Shown here one piece after another: positions 33,064-43,021 of a stretch of DNA of 64,000 nucleotides; position 1 is the first letter of the stretch; the number at the start of each line of letters is the position of its first letter. This DNA is from Persicitalea jodogahamensis (GTDB lineage: Bacteria > Bacteroidota > Bacteroidia > Cytophagales > Spirosomataceae): NCBI RefSeq assembly GCF_014651615.1, contig NZ_BMXF01000001.1, forward strand, positions 372,001 through 436,000, in the 5' to 3' direction. Made by a program: the position numbers and the translations under genes. The notes below the pieces were generated by a model. The model saw only the letters and a list, made by a program, of their open reading frames with translations, made no database searches and was not told the origin of the DNA.

Positions 33064-34317
33064 ATGCATTACATGGAAACCACCTATTCTAGAGCCACCG
33101 AACGAGCCATGCAACTGGAATGGCAATATGGTGCCCACAACTACAAACCCATGCCTGTGGTGCTGGAACGCGGCGAGGGTGTTCATGTCTGGGATGTGGA
33201 AGGGAACCAATACCTTGATTTTCTGTCGGCTTATAGCGCGGTGAGCCAGGGACATTGCCACCCGCGGATCGTGAATGCCATGATTGCCCAAGCGCAAAAA
33301 CTGACACTGACCTCTCGTGCCTTTCATAGCGATATTCTGGGGGAGTGTGAAAAATTTATGGCCGAATACTTCGGCTACGATAAGGTGCTGATGATGAACT
33401 CGGGCGTAGAAGGCGGCGAAACGGCTCTCAAGCTCACCCGTAAATGGGCTTACAAAGTAAAAGGCGTTCCGGCAAACCAGGCCGTGACGGTGTACGCCAC
33501 GGGCAATTTCTGGGGCCGGACACTGGCGGCGATCTCATCTTCAACCGATCCGTCCAGCACCACGGATTACGGCCCGTTTCTGCCTGGTGCGGTCTTGGTG
33601 CCTTACGACGATCTGAACGCTTTGGAAGAAATATTCACCAAGAATCCCAACGTAGCGGGCTTTATGGTGGAACCTATTCAGGGTGAGGCGGGTGTAGTCG
33701 TGCCACAAGCAGGGTACCTGAAAGGTGTCCGAGAACTCTGTACCAAACACAACGTACTTTTTATTGCCGACGAGGTACAGACGGGCATCGGCCGCACGGG
33801 CAAGCGGCTGGCTTGTGACTGGGAAGGCGTGAAACCCGATATTCTGGTACTGGGCAAAGCGCTTTCGGGGGGCACTATGCCGGTTTCTGCTGCCCTGGCT
33901 GACGATGAGGTGATGCTCACGATTGGTCCTGGTGAACACGGCTCCACTTACGGAGGCAACCCGCTGGCCTGCGCCGTGACAATGGAGGCCCTGCGCGTGG
34001 TGGAAGACGAAAGCCTTGCCGAAAATGCTGAAAAAATGGGTCAGATTTTCAGGGACAAAATGGAAGCCCTGGGCCAGAAAACAGATTTGATCAAATTAGT
34101 CAGGGGCAAAGGCTTGCTCAACGCCATCGTTATCGACGACACCGAAGAAAGCAACACGGCCTACGACCTCTGTCTCAGCATGATGCACAAGGGACTGCTA
34201 TGCAAGCCCACTCATGGCAACAAAATTCGTTTTGCGCCGCCTCTGGTTATCGACGAGGAGCAAATGGAGCGGGCTTGTGGAATCATTGAAGAGGCCTTTC
34301 TAATTCTGAATGAGTGA
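33064..34317 (+). CDS. rocD: Ornithine--oxo-acid transaminase
   Basis: A 417-residue class III PLP-dependent aminotransferase that converts ornithine and 2-oxoglutarate to glutamate semialdehyde and glutamate. Hallmarks: [20 protein letters not shown], the PLP loop [50 protein letters not shown], and the Schiff-base lysine in [16 protein letters not shown]. The [13 protein letters not shown] segment is typical of ornithine rather than acetylornithine aminotransferase. The start may be the ATG at 33064 or 33073. It is followed by a bidirectional hairpin. Confidence 0.94.
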   Translation: MHYMETTYSRATERAMQLEWQYGAHNYKPMPVVLERGEGVHVWDVEGNQYLDFLSAYSAVSQGHCHPRIVNAMIAQAQKLTLTSRAFHSDILGECEKFMAEYFGYDKVLMMNSGVEGGETALKLTRKWAYKVKGVPANQAVTVYATGNFWGRTLAAISSSTDPSSTTDYGPFLPGAVLVPYDDLNALEEIFTKNPNVAGFMVEPIQGEAGVVVPQAGYLKGVRELCTKHNVLFIADEVQTGIGRTGKRLACDWEGVKPDILVLGKALSGGTMPVSAALADDEVMLTIGPGEHGSTYGGNPLACAVTMEALRVVEDESLAENAEKMGQIFRDKMEALGQKTDLIKLVRGKGLLNAIVIDDTEESNTAYDLCLSMMHKGLLCKPTHGNKIRFAPPLVIDEEQMERACGIIEEAFLILNE

Positions 34318-34358
34318 TTGAGAGAATAATCAGGCGAAAGCAATATTCTCTCTATCAC
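34314..34358. terminator. Bidirectional terminator between rocD and the MORN peptidase gene
   Basis: GTGATTGAGAGAATA (34314-34328) pairs with TATTCTCTCTATCAC (34344-34358) with one T-T mismatch and a 15-base loop. It overlaps the rocD stop and ends 26 bases from the convergent gene's stop. Confidence 0.65.
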
Positions 34359-34384
34359 CCATTCTCTCATTCAAAATTAAATAA

Positions 34385-35545
34385 CTACCTCACCCGCTCA
34401 TCCTCCCGATAATACCCCGCCTCCCGGGTTCCGTTGGAGCGGGTCAGCACGCCGTATCCTTCGCGCATGCCCTCGTGGAAATTGCCCGCGAATCGCTCGC
34501 CGTCGGCGTAGAAATAAGTACCCTTGCCTTCGGGTACGTTGTGTAGGAAGAAACCAACGAATTTATCGCCGTTGGTAAAGTAGTAGGTGCCTTCGCCTGA
34601 GCGAAGGTCGTCGCGGAAAATCCCCTTGTAACGAATCGCCCCGCCAGGATAATACTGGACTCCGAAACCATGTTTCTTGCCGTTCTGGAAATTTCCCTCG
34701 TAACGTTCCTGGTTTTCGCGGATCAAAATGCCGGGCCCGTTGTAGCAGTCGCCCGAGGCGCAGCCTTTGGGAGCATGGTACGTAATGTCTGTTTCGACGA
34801 CTTCCTCCCTGGATGGTGTTGGCTTACTTACCGGAGCCTTTGCGGCGGGCTTGTAAACGCCTCCATTGTTTGAAGCCGTGATCGTAGGGTTCACCAGCGT
34901 AGCCGGTGTCTTGTTCCAGAGCGGGTACATCTTCTCGGCTTCATTCCAACCCCGGCTGATGGCCTCTACGCGCACCCCCAGCCCCGGATGGGAGTCGGTA
35001 CTCTCCTCGCTGGATAGCGTGCGAATGGCGATCAGGGACTCATCCAGCGACGCGCCCAGCTGGTGCAGTACGAAGCCCGAAAACCGGTCGGCTTCGAGCT
35101 CCTTGCTTGGGCGACTACCCAGGCCGTCGATGGTATGGCCCTGCAGGTGGTGGCCAATTTCGTGAGCCACTATGCTGGTTGCCGACCAGTCGGTGTTGGT
35201 TAAATTCTCAACCTGCTTCATGAACTGCCCGTCATAAATAATGAAACGCTTGCCGTCCACCACGGTGGCGAAGCAGTTCTCGGTGTTGGGGCATTCGACT
35301 ACCACAAAATTCCGGGTCAGGCCCACGGGTTGCAGGATGCGCTCGACCACGCGTTCGGCATGGCGATTGGAAGTAAACGAAAGGTAGTTGCAAATATCTT
35401 GCGGCGAATTCAGCCGACCTTTGCCAACGTAGTTGCAGATGAATGATTCAGGTGCTTGATTGGTTTCCTGGGCATAGGTAGTTCCGCTGAGTAATGCACC
35501 AACACACAGGATCATACCAGAAATTTTCAGACGGGGGGCTTTCAT
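34385..35545 (-). CDS. Secreted zinc metallopeptidase with C-terminal MORN repeats
   Basis: A 386-residue protein from the ATG at 35545 with signal peptide (ISGMILCVGALLSGTTYAQ). The centre holds a zinc-peptidase core: His128-Glu-x-x-His132 in VAHEIGHHLQGH and a downstream glutamate, Glu149, in SKELEADRFSGF, which is the M48 pattern (HEXXH ... EADxxG). Residues from about 280 to the end carry at least four MORN repeats (YEGNFQNGKKHGFGV, YKGIFRDDLRSGEGTYY, FVGFFLHNVPEGKGTYF, FAGNFHEGMREGYGV). M48 enzymes cleave membrane or envelope proteins; MORN repeats often contact membranes or partners. The fusion is unusual. Convergent with rocD. Confidence 0.85.
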   Translation of the reverse strand: MKAPRLKISGMILCVGALLSGTTYAQETNQAPESFICNYVGKGRLNSPQDICNYLSFTSNRHAERVVERILQPVGLTRNFVVVECPNTENCFATVVDGKRFIIYDGQFMKQVENLTNTDWSATSIVAHEIGHHLQGHTIDGLGSRPSKELEADRFSGFVLHQLGASLDESLIAIRTLSSEESTDSHPGLGVRVEAISRGWNEAEKMYPLWNKTPATLVNPTITASNNGGVYKPAAKAPVSKPTPSREEVVETDITYHAPKGCASGDCYNGPGILIRENQERYEGNFQNGKKHGFGVQYYPGGAIRYKGIFRDDLRSGEGTYYFTNGDKFVGFFLHNVPEGKGTYFYADGERFAGNFHEGMREGYGVLTRSNGTREAGYYREDERVR

Positions 35546-35754
35546 GGGCAAGGTAAGGATGGGCTATTTGCTTTGCTTTTTCGATTATCATAACGGGAAA
35601 AAGTTAAATGTCTTGCCTGACTTTTTTCCAAAATAAAATTTCTTTTGCGCACCGTTGGTGTGATGTACCTATATCGGCATATTTTGCGTTAACAGAAACC
35701 GAACGTTACCTACTTGCGTTTTTCAGGCACTAACCTACTACTCTTTAATTAATT

Positions 35755-37179
35755 ATGCATTTGAGAAAGAACTACTTCATCCTCTTTCTGTCACTATCCT
35801 CTTTCCTGGTTTCTTGCCGTGACAAGTTTGAGGTGGTTCGGGCGGGTAACCCGGCCGATACAGAGGTGAACAAATGGGTTCATGACAATATGAAACAGTG
35901 GTATTTCTGGAACGATAAATTGCCGGAAACTCCTGACTTTACCCTGACCCCCCAAACCTTCTTTCAATCCATTCTTTATAAGTACGACAACTCACTCCGC
36001 CCTGACGGTGACCGCTTTTCGTGGTTGCAGGAGAGCGCCGACGAGTTGAAAGCCTCGCTCAGCGGACAATCCACCAGTACTGGAATAGAATACCGTATGA
36101 TTCGCTATGCGAGCGGGGGCGATGACCTTTACGGCCTGGTTACCTATACCGACAAAGGTTCGTCAGCCGAGAAGGCGGGATTCCGGCGTGGCGACTACTT
36201 TACGCATGTCAATGGCCAGAAACTTACGGTAGGAAACTACCGTGCGCTCCTGACGACGGGAAACGAAGCGAAGGTGATCACCATGGGTGCGTTGGATGCC
36301 GATAAAAAAGTGGTGGCGACCTCGACCAACCGAAGCGTAACACCCGCTGTAATCCAGTCCGATCCGGTGTACTTCGACACCACTTTTGTGAAAGGTGACA
36401 AGCGTGTAGGGTATGTGGTGTACCACCAGTTCATCCCCGGTCCTAACAATAGCACCGTGAAGACTTATGACCAGGAGTTGGAAAAAGTATTTGCTGATTT
36501 TAAGGCAAAAGGCGTTAACGAACTTGTGATGGATCTGCGCTACAACCGAGGCGGTTACGTAAGTTCAGCCACGCAAATCGCCAGCCTTATCGGCAAGGGC
36601 GTTTCCGATAAGGACGTTTTTTACTATAAAGAATATAACAAGACTGTTACGCCTGACCTGGAAAAACAGTACGGTAAGGACTTTTTCCAAGACAACTTTC
36701 TTAACAAAAGCCAGAATATTGGCGGTAATCTGAACCGCGTCTTTTTCCTGACTTCCACCTCATCAGCCTCGGCTAGTGAACTGCTCATCAATGGTCTGAA
36801 ACCTTTCATGGACGTGTTCCTGGTCGGCGGGACCACGGTGGGCAAGAATGTGGGTTCCATCACGATTTCCGATAAGACCAATCGCATCAAGTGGGGCATC
36901 CAGCCCATCGTATCACGCTCGTCGAACAGCCTGCGCAGCTCCGCCTATACGGCAGGCTTTGAGCCGAACGTCGCTAAGACCGAAGGCACGGTGCTGTACC
37001 CTTACGGTGATTTCCGCGACCCTCTGCTGGGTGAAGCCTTGTTTCAGATTTTTGGCACCCGCATCGCCCGACGCGGTGTGGACGAAACAGATCGACCTGG
37101 AACCGGTCCGGATGTGTACTCATCCATCGATAAAAAGGCAGCAGGTGGTAACATGTTCTTCACTTTGCCAAACCAGTAA
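35755..37179 (+). CDS. S41 family C-terminal processing-type peptidase, lipoprotein
   Basis: A 474-residue lipoprotein (leader MHLRKNYFILFLSLSSFLVSC, lipobox LVSC). An N-terminal helical domain (WVHDNMKQWYFWNDKLPE) precedes a PDZ domain (LYGLVTYTDKGSSAEKAGFRRGDYFTHVNGQKL). The S41 catalytic domain has LVMDLRYNRGGYV, the nucleophile serine region TSTSSASASELLINGLKPF, and the lysine in VGGTTVGKNVGS. The serine/lysine dyad fits tail-specific proteases that recognise exposed C-termini. The N-terminal WYFW motif is typical of the Bacteroidota-type S41 lipoproteins. It ends in a clear terminator. Confidence 0.92.
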   Translation: MHLRKNYFILFLSLSSFLVSCRDKFEVVRAGNPADTEVNKWVHDNMKQWYFWNDKLPETPDFTLTPQTFFQSILYKYDNSLRPDGDRFSWLQESADELKASLSGQSTSTGIEYRMIRYASGGDDLYGLVTYTDKGSSAEKAGFRRGDYFTHVNGQKLTVGNYRALLTTGNEAKVITMGALDADKKVVATSTNRSVTPAVIQSDPVYFDTTFVKGDKRVGYVVYHQFIPGPNNSTVKTYDQELEKVFADFKAKGVNELVMDLRYNRGGYVSSATQIASLIGKGVSDKDVFYYKEYNKTVTPDLEKQYGKDFFQDNFLNKSQNIGGNLNRVFFLTSTSSASASELLINGLKPFMDVFLVGGTTVGKNVGSITISDKTNRIKWGIQPIVSRSSNSLRSSAYTAGFEPNVAKTEGTVLYPYGDFRDPLLGEALFQIFGTRIARRGVDETDRPGTGPDVYSSIDKKAAGGNMFFTLPNQ

Positions 37180-37201
37180 GGTTCATTTTTCTTACGAGAA
37201 G

Positions 37202-37240
37202 ACCATGCCTTCGAGTATAAACTCGGTGGCATGGTTTTTT
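37202..37240 (+). terminator. Rho-independent terminator of the S41 peptidase gene
   Basis: ACCATGCC (37202-37209) pairs with GGCATGGT (37228-37235), with an inner CGAG/CTCG pairing, and is followed by a run of six T. Confidence 0.9.
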
Positions 37241-37311
37241 CTTGTCAAATGGCCGTACTTCGGTACATTGTGTATTCTCTCATCACGTACCCCTTAAACA
37301 AAAGAAAAAAC

Positions 37312-37563
37312 ATGGGAATCTTAACCTGGATCATCGTAGGACTCGTCGCTGGCGGCATCGCCAAAGCCATTCACCCCGGCAAAGACCCCGGAGGCTTTAT
37401 TGTTACCATGCTGATCGGTATCGCGGGTGCCATCGTTGGTGGTTTCATTTCGAGTGCGCTGGGCTTCGGCACGGTGGACGGCTTCAACATCGGTAGCCTG
37501 TTCATCGCTATTTTGGGCGCAGTGCTGCTGCTTTGGCTTTACCGCAAGTTTGCTTCGAAGTAG
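37312..37563 (+). CDS. GlsB/YeaQ/YmgE family stress-response membrane protein
   Basis: An 83-residue integral membrane protein with three hydrophobic glycine-rich segments (ILTWIIVGLVAGGIAKAI, GGFIVTMLIGIAGAIVGGFI, GSLFIAILGAVLLLWLYRKF) and the family's HPGKDPGG loop. The ATG at 37312 is right: in-frame sequence further upstream runs into the preceding terminator. Members are small, stress-induced in other bacteria, and poorly understood. It is followed by a 36-base perfect palindrome. Confidence 0.9.
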   Translation: MGILTWIIVGLVAGGIAKAIHPGKDPGGFIVTMLIGIAGAIVGGFISSALGFGTVDGFNIGSLFIAILGAVLLLWLYRKFASK

Positions 37564-37582
37564 ACCGACCAAATACTATTTG

Positions 37583-37618
37583 AAGAAAGGCCACGGAACA
37601 TGTTCCGTGGCCTTTCTT
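37583..37618. terminator. 36-base perfect palindrome after the GlsB-like gene
   Basis: The sequence 37583-37618 equals its own reverse complement (centre AACATGTT, arms AAGAAAGGCCACGG). It makes an 18-bp hairpin with no free loop; the first 2-3 pairs at the tip would open. A weak T-tract follows, so termination is likely. Confidence 0.75.
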
Positions 37619-37644
37619 TATTGAGACACTAACCATTAAACGCA

Positions 37645-37677
37645 CAAAGCGCACAGCCCTTAGGACTGCGCGCTTTG
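37645..37677 (-). terminator. Terminator downstream of atpDC
   Basis: CAAAGCGCACAG (37645-37656) pairs with CTGCGCGCTTTG (37666-37677) with one mismatch, about 75 bases past the atpC stop on the minus strand. Confidence 0.6.
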
Positions 37678-37751
37678 CATTTTCAAAGTGATATCAGTGA
37701 ACGGAAAAGGTATTCCCTCCGCACAGGCGGCTTTTCACTTGTTGCTTTTCA

Positions 37752-38000
37752 TTATATAATCGCCTCCGCCAGCACCAGCACCTTATTTTTCAAAACCTCC
37801 ACGACACCGCCGTCGATGCGGTACACCTGCTTCGCCGCGCCGGGCGTTGCTTCCACGACCACATCGCCCACACCCAGCGTACTGACCAGCGGGGCGTGGT
37901 TGTTGAGTACCTGGAATTGGCCTTCGGTACCAGGGAATGTTACAGCGTTGGCCTCTCCGGCGAACACTTTTTTATCGGGGGTTATTATTTCTAAATTCAT
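37752..38000 (-). CDS. atpC: ATP synthase F1 subunit epsilon
   Basis: An 82-residue epsilon subunit made only of the beta-sandwich domain: MNLEIITPDKKVFAGEANAVTFPGTEGQFQVLNNHAPLVSTLGVGDV and a closing VEVLKNKVLVLAEAI. The C-terminal helical hairpin seen in E. coli (about 138 residues) is missing, as in other Bacteroidota. It follows atpD by 11 bases, so the two are coexpressed. It is part of the F1 rotor stalk; the beta-epsilon pair is apart from the rest of the atp genes, as in related genomes. Confidence 0.95.
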   Translation of the reverse strand: MNLEIITPDKKVFAGEANAVTFPGTEGQFQVLNNHAPLVSTLGVGDVVVEATPGAAKQVYRIDGGVVEVLKNKVLVLAEAII

Positions 38001-38011
38001 AGTGCGGGGGT

Positions 38012-39645
<1,634 letters not shown>

Positions 39646-39740
39646 AGGGCGCCGATTCATTTATTGGATATTTTTTAGAAAATAGCCTTCTTTTCACGAA
39701 ATATGTATTAAAATTTTCGGGGAAGGCGTTTTGCAATTAT

Positions 39741-42401
39741 ATGAAACAACTCCTTTTTTGGCGTACCTGGTCCACGACAGAAGCCCGGGTGGCTCATTGG
39801 GTACTGGGAATCCTGGCCTTGACGCTCCTTGCTTTTCTGGCCAATATCCTTGATCCTCTCGAAAATGCCGTACACTGGGACGTGCTGAGTGAACTCTCCG
39901 AGATCACGACCGTCGTGGACATCCTGCCACTCGACGGCTGGCAGTTCGGCGTTACCGTCCCTTCCTACCTGACAATGGAACAATTCGGTGCTGCACCCAT
40001 GGAGTTGCCCATCTTGATGATTCGCTTCATAGGCGTGTTGGCCCTCCTTGGCCTTTGCGTGATTTTGGCCGCCGTCACGGTTATGCCACGCTTTTGGTAC
40101 CTGGGCAGTATGGTGCTTTTTATCCTTTTGCTGGCCGCCTGCCGGTTAGAAACGCTCGGGATGTTCGGGGAAGGTTCCCGGCTGCTTTTTGTGGTAACTG
40201 TTGTCGCGTATGGAGGTCTCAGTTACTACCTGCACGCTTTCCGGCCCGATTGGGGCATCAACATCAGGATTTTCTCTTTTGTGGGCCTTACGGTCCTGAT
40301 GGTTTTACTCGTGGCCTTCGCATCTCCCGTATTGCAGCCGATGCTGACGTTTGCGGTTTTCAGCTACCCGCTGTGGTTGCTGCTTGCCATCATCTTTATC
40401 CTGATGACTGCCACCGAAATACTGGCCGGATTAGTCTGGTTGAGTACGAGTGGGCAAAAAGGCAAGCCATCGCTGATCAATTTTCTGGTTATCAGTAGTT
40501 TTTATCTACTAACGCTACTTTTGCTTTTTCTTAAAAACACCCAGCGGATTGAGTGGAACACCTTTATGGTGAGCCCGGTCGTACTGGCGCTGGCGGCGGG
40601 TTTGCTGGGTATTTGGGGGTTCCGCAGAAGAACCAAAGCCGCCTCGATTGACGCGTTGAACTACCGCGCCGTGGGCTTCTGGCTGTACGTGGGGCTATTT
40701 ATCGTCGCGCTGGCCTTCGGAGGTTATGCCGCGGCTACTGCCAATGACCCGACGCTGGAAGTATTGGAAGATATGGTCGTGGAAGGTCAGCTGGCAATGA
40801 GTGCAGTGTTCTACTTTTACATTCTGGCCAACTTCCTTCCCCTTTTCCGGCAGGGGCTGGCGGTACACAAGGTTTTGTACAAACCCCTGAAATTCGGCCT
40901 GACCCGGACCCGGCTGCTCGGCTTTGCGGGCGTGGTATTTCTGGTTTCTACCCAGGAGATGCTGCCTTTTTATCAAGCCGTGGCGGGGTACTTCAACGGT
41001 TTGGGCGACCTCTACACTAAAACTAAAGAATATACCCTGGCCGAGCAGTATTACAAGATGGCCCTGCAACAGGAATTTCAGAACCACAAGTCCAACTACG
41101 GTCTGGCGTCGTTGGCCCTGCGCCAGGACGACCGGACCGCGGCGGCTTACTACTTCAATCAGGCGACTCTGAAAAACCCGTCGCCGCAGGCGTACGTCGG
41201 CCTGGGAGGGGTACTTTCGCAGGAAAGTTTGTTTTTTGACGCCGTTGCCAGTTATCAGGAAGGTATCCGGAAGTTTCCCGAAAGCAGCGAACTGCTCAAT
41301 AATCTTGGCATACTGTACGCCCGTACCAATGTGGCCGACTCGGCCTATTATTACCTCGACCGCGCCCAGCGAGCCAGTAGCCACGACGACGTTCCGGCCA
41401 CGAACCTGCTGGCCCTGTATGCCAAAAGTACCGACGATGAGCTGCTGGATTCGCTCGCCCGCACTGCCGGAGGAAGAAACTACTACCCCTGGCAGGCCAA
41501 TTGGCTGGCTGTGCAAAACCTTCGGCAAAAATTCGACAAACAGGATTTTATCAAAAAAGTCATTCGCGAAGACTCGCTGCTGAACGTGTCGGGTATGGCT
41601 TATCTGGTCAATTATTCGCTCAACCAGGCACGTTACGACAGCACGCCCGTGCGTCTGGTTTCGTCGCTGGCGGTGAAGAATCCGTTTTTAGCAGATGATT
41701 TGCTATTGCCTTCACTTTACCCTGAATTCTACAGCGGCAATCGCCGGCGGGCGATTGAGGCCATGCTGGTTTTGGTAGAAGAAGGCGGCGAAAAAGCCGA
41801 AACCTACCGCAAAGTTCTTGGACATTGGCTGTTGCAACTCGGACTGTACGAACAGGCGGCGGAGCAATTCGGCCTGGTGCAGAGCCCGGAGGGGTTGATT
41901 GGGCAGATTCTGGCCAATGCATTTATGGGGAATGAAGCCATTGCGGGTGTATTGATCGAGCGATTGCCCGAACAGGGTGCGGAAGCGGCAATGGACCCTT
42001 TGCGCAAAACCCTGGCCAGCGGCTTCAGGCCCGGCGTGCTGGGCGATTCGCTGCTGCTGGCGGCCCAGCAAAACCCTTCCATCGCTGCCTACGTGAAGGC
42101 AGTCCGGGCCAATCCTTTCAGTGGGCGTATCGTTGCGGCGGCGGCCTCGTACTTCCGGCAACAGAAGCAGTCGGCGCGCGCCTACGAACTGGTGACGAAA
42201 GCTCTTCAGTTCAACCAATCTTCCCCCCAAATCTGGGAACAATATGCCTTATTGAGCGTTGAACAGGGATTACTGGCGCAGTCGGAGGAAGGCGTGGCAA
42301 AAGTAGAGCAACTTGCTGCCGATGCCGACTATCAGGCGTTTCTGAATCGCTATCAACCCATGCGGGCACTCATCGAAAAACAACGCGCCGAGTTTCGGTG
42401 A
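39741..42401 (+). CDS. Polytopic membrane protein with TPR domain
   Basis: An 886-residue protein I do not recognise as a characterised family. Residues 1-420 hold about eight to ten membrane segments, e.g. WVLGILALTLLAFLANI, FIGVLALLGLCVILAAV, MVLFILLLAACRL, FLVISSFYLLTLLLLF and VVLALAAGLLGIWGF. The C-terminal 450 residues are TPR-like (GDLYTKTKEYTLAEQYYKMALQQE, YGLASLALRQDDRTAAAYYFNQAT, YVGLGGVLSQESLFFDAVASYQEG, LNNLGILYARTNVADSAYYYLDRA). A gap with weaker repeats leads to ALQFNQSSPQIWEQYALLSVEQGLL. TPR part probably faces the periplasm or cytoplasm as a scaffold. Stand-alone, with a following spacer containing an inverted repeat. Confidence 0.7.
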   Translation: MKQLLFWRTWSTTEARVAHWVLGILALTLLAFLANILDPLENAVHWDVLSELSEITTVVDILPLDGWQFGVTVPSYLTMEQFGAAPMELPILMIRFIGVLALLGLCVILAAVTVMPRFWYLGSMVLFILLLAACRLETLGMFGEGSRLLFVVTVVAYGGLSYYLHAFRPDWGINIRIFSFVGLTVLMVLLVAFASPVLQPMLTFAVFSYPLWLLLAIIFILMTATEILAGLVWLSTSGQKGKPSLINFLVISSFYLLTLLLLFLKNTQRIEWNTFMVSPVVLALAAGLLGIWGFRRRTKAASIDALNYRAVGFWLYVGLFIVALAFGGYAAATANDPTLEVLEDMVVEGQLAMSAVFYFYILANFLPLFRQGLAVHKVLYKPLKFGLTRTRLLGFAGVVFLVSTQEMLPFYQAVAGYFNGLGDLYTKTKEYTLAEQYYKMALQQEFQNHKSNYGLASLALRQDDRTAAAYYFNQATLKNPSPQAYVGLGGVLSQESLFFDAVASYQEGIRKFPESSELLNNLGILYARTNVADSAYYYLDRAQRASSHDDVPATNLLALYAKSTDDELLDSLARTAGGRNYYPWQANWLAVQNLRQKFDKQDFIKKVIREDSLLNVSGMAYLVNYSLNQARYDSTPVRLVSSLAVKNPFLADDLLLPSLYPEFYSGNRRRAIEAMLVLVEEGGEKAETYRKVLGHWLLQLGLYEQAAEQFGLVQSPEGLIGQILANAFMGNEAIAGVLIERLPEQGAEAAMDPLRKTLASGFRPGVLGDSLLLAAQQNPSIAAYVKAVRANPFSGRIVAAAASYFRQQKQSARAYELVTKALQFNQSSPQIWEQYALLSVEQGLLAQSEEGVAKVEQLAADADYQAFLNRYQPMRALIEKQRAEFR

Positions 42402-42501
42402 TGCCGTATTTTTGGGTTTAGGTATTTAGGATTCAGGTAAGCCTGGTACGCGAATCGCGTAATATCATATCTGAAACCTGGCAACCTAATACTTAATAGC
42501 T

Positions 42502-43005
42502 TTGAACTTAACATGGAAAATGCTTGGCCTGGCGCGGGAATACCGCCTTTTCAACGGCAGGCAGATTATCGGAATCTTAAAGAATGACTTCTGGAACCGT
42601 AAGGCTTACGGCGAATTTAAGGGCTTTTTAGTGCGGTTTGAGCATCAGGGCATGGGCAAAAAAAAGGCCTGGATCCTGGATATTGAAGGAGAAAAAGTAC
42701 TGGGTACCATTGAGTTCAGTACTTCGCCACGCTCGGCTACCATCACCTACGATGGGGAGGGCTTCAATTGGAACACGTTACACGAAAAACCGCGCGGTAG
42801 CTGGCTGGTTGGCAATGGAGAAGAAGAGTCGAGGTACCTTGCCGAAGGTTCGCTGGGAAGTCAGGGTAAAATCACCGATGCCTACCTGCCACCGGTTGTA
42901 CTGCTGGCGGGCTTGTATGTTCGGGGTTATTTCTTGGCAAGGCGGGTATCAATTCTTGCAGGGTTGTTTTTCATAGGCCTCATGATGGGCTACATGGCGA
43001 GTTGA
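42502..43005 (+). CDS. Hypothetical membrane-anchored protein
   Basis: A 167-residue unrecognised protein. The frame's first usable start is TTG at 42502 (MNLTWKMLGLAREYRLF), with ATG at 42520 as an alternative that would cut into the first strand. The N-terminal 130 residues look like a beta-rich domain (EFKGFLVRFEHQGMGKKKAWILDIEGEKVLGTIEF, SATITYDGEGFNW). The C-terminus has one or two hydrophobic helices (YLPPVVLLAGLYVRGYFLA, VSILAGLFFIGLMMGYM). It lies 16 bases ahead of a serine hydrolase gene, so they may be coexpressed. No function assigned. Confidence 0.55.
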   Translation: MNLTWKMLGLAREYRLFNGRQIIGILKNDFWNRKAYGEFKGFLVRFEHQGMGKKKAWILDIEGEKVLGTIEFSTSPRSATITYDGEGFNWNTLHEKPRGSWLVGNGEEESRYLAEGSLGSQGKITDAYLPPVVLLAGLYVRGYFLARRVSILAGLFFIGLMMGYMAS

Positions 43006-43021
43006 TCAGGTCTGAACCAAT

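Noticed and set aside
37231-37563. 110-codon version of the GlsB-like protein
   Set aside because: Its first 27 codons overlap the terminator of the preceding gene; the ATG at 37312 gives the normal family length.
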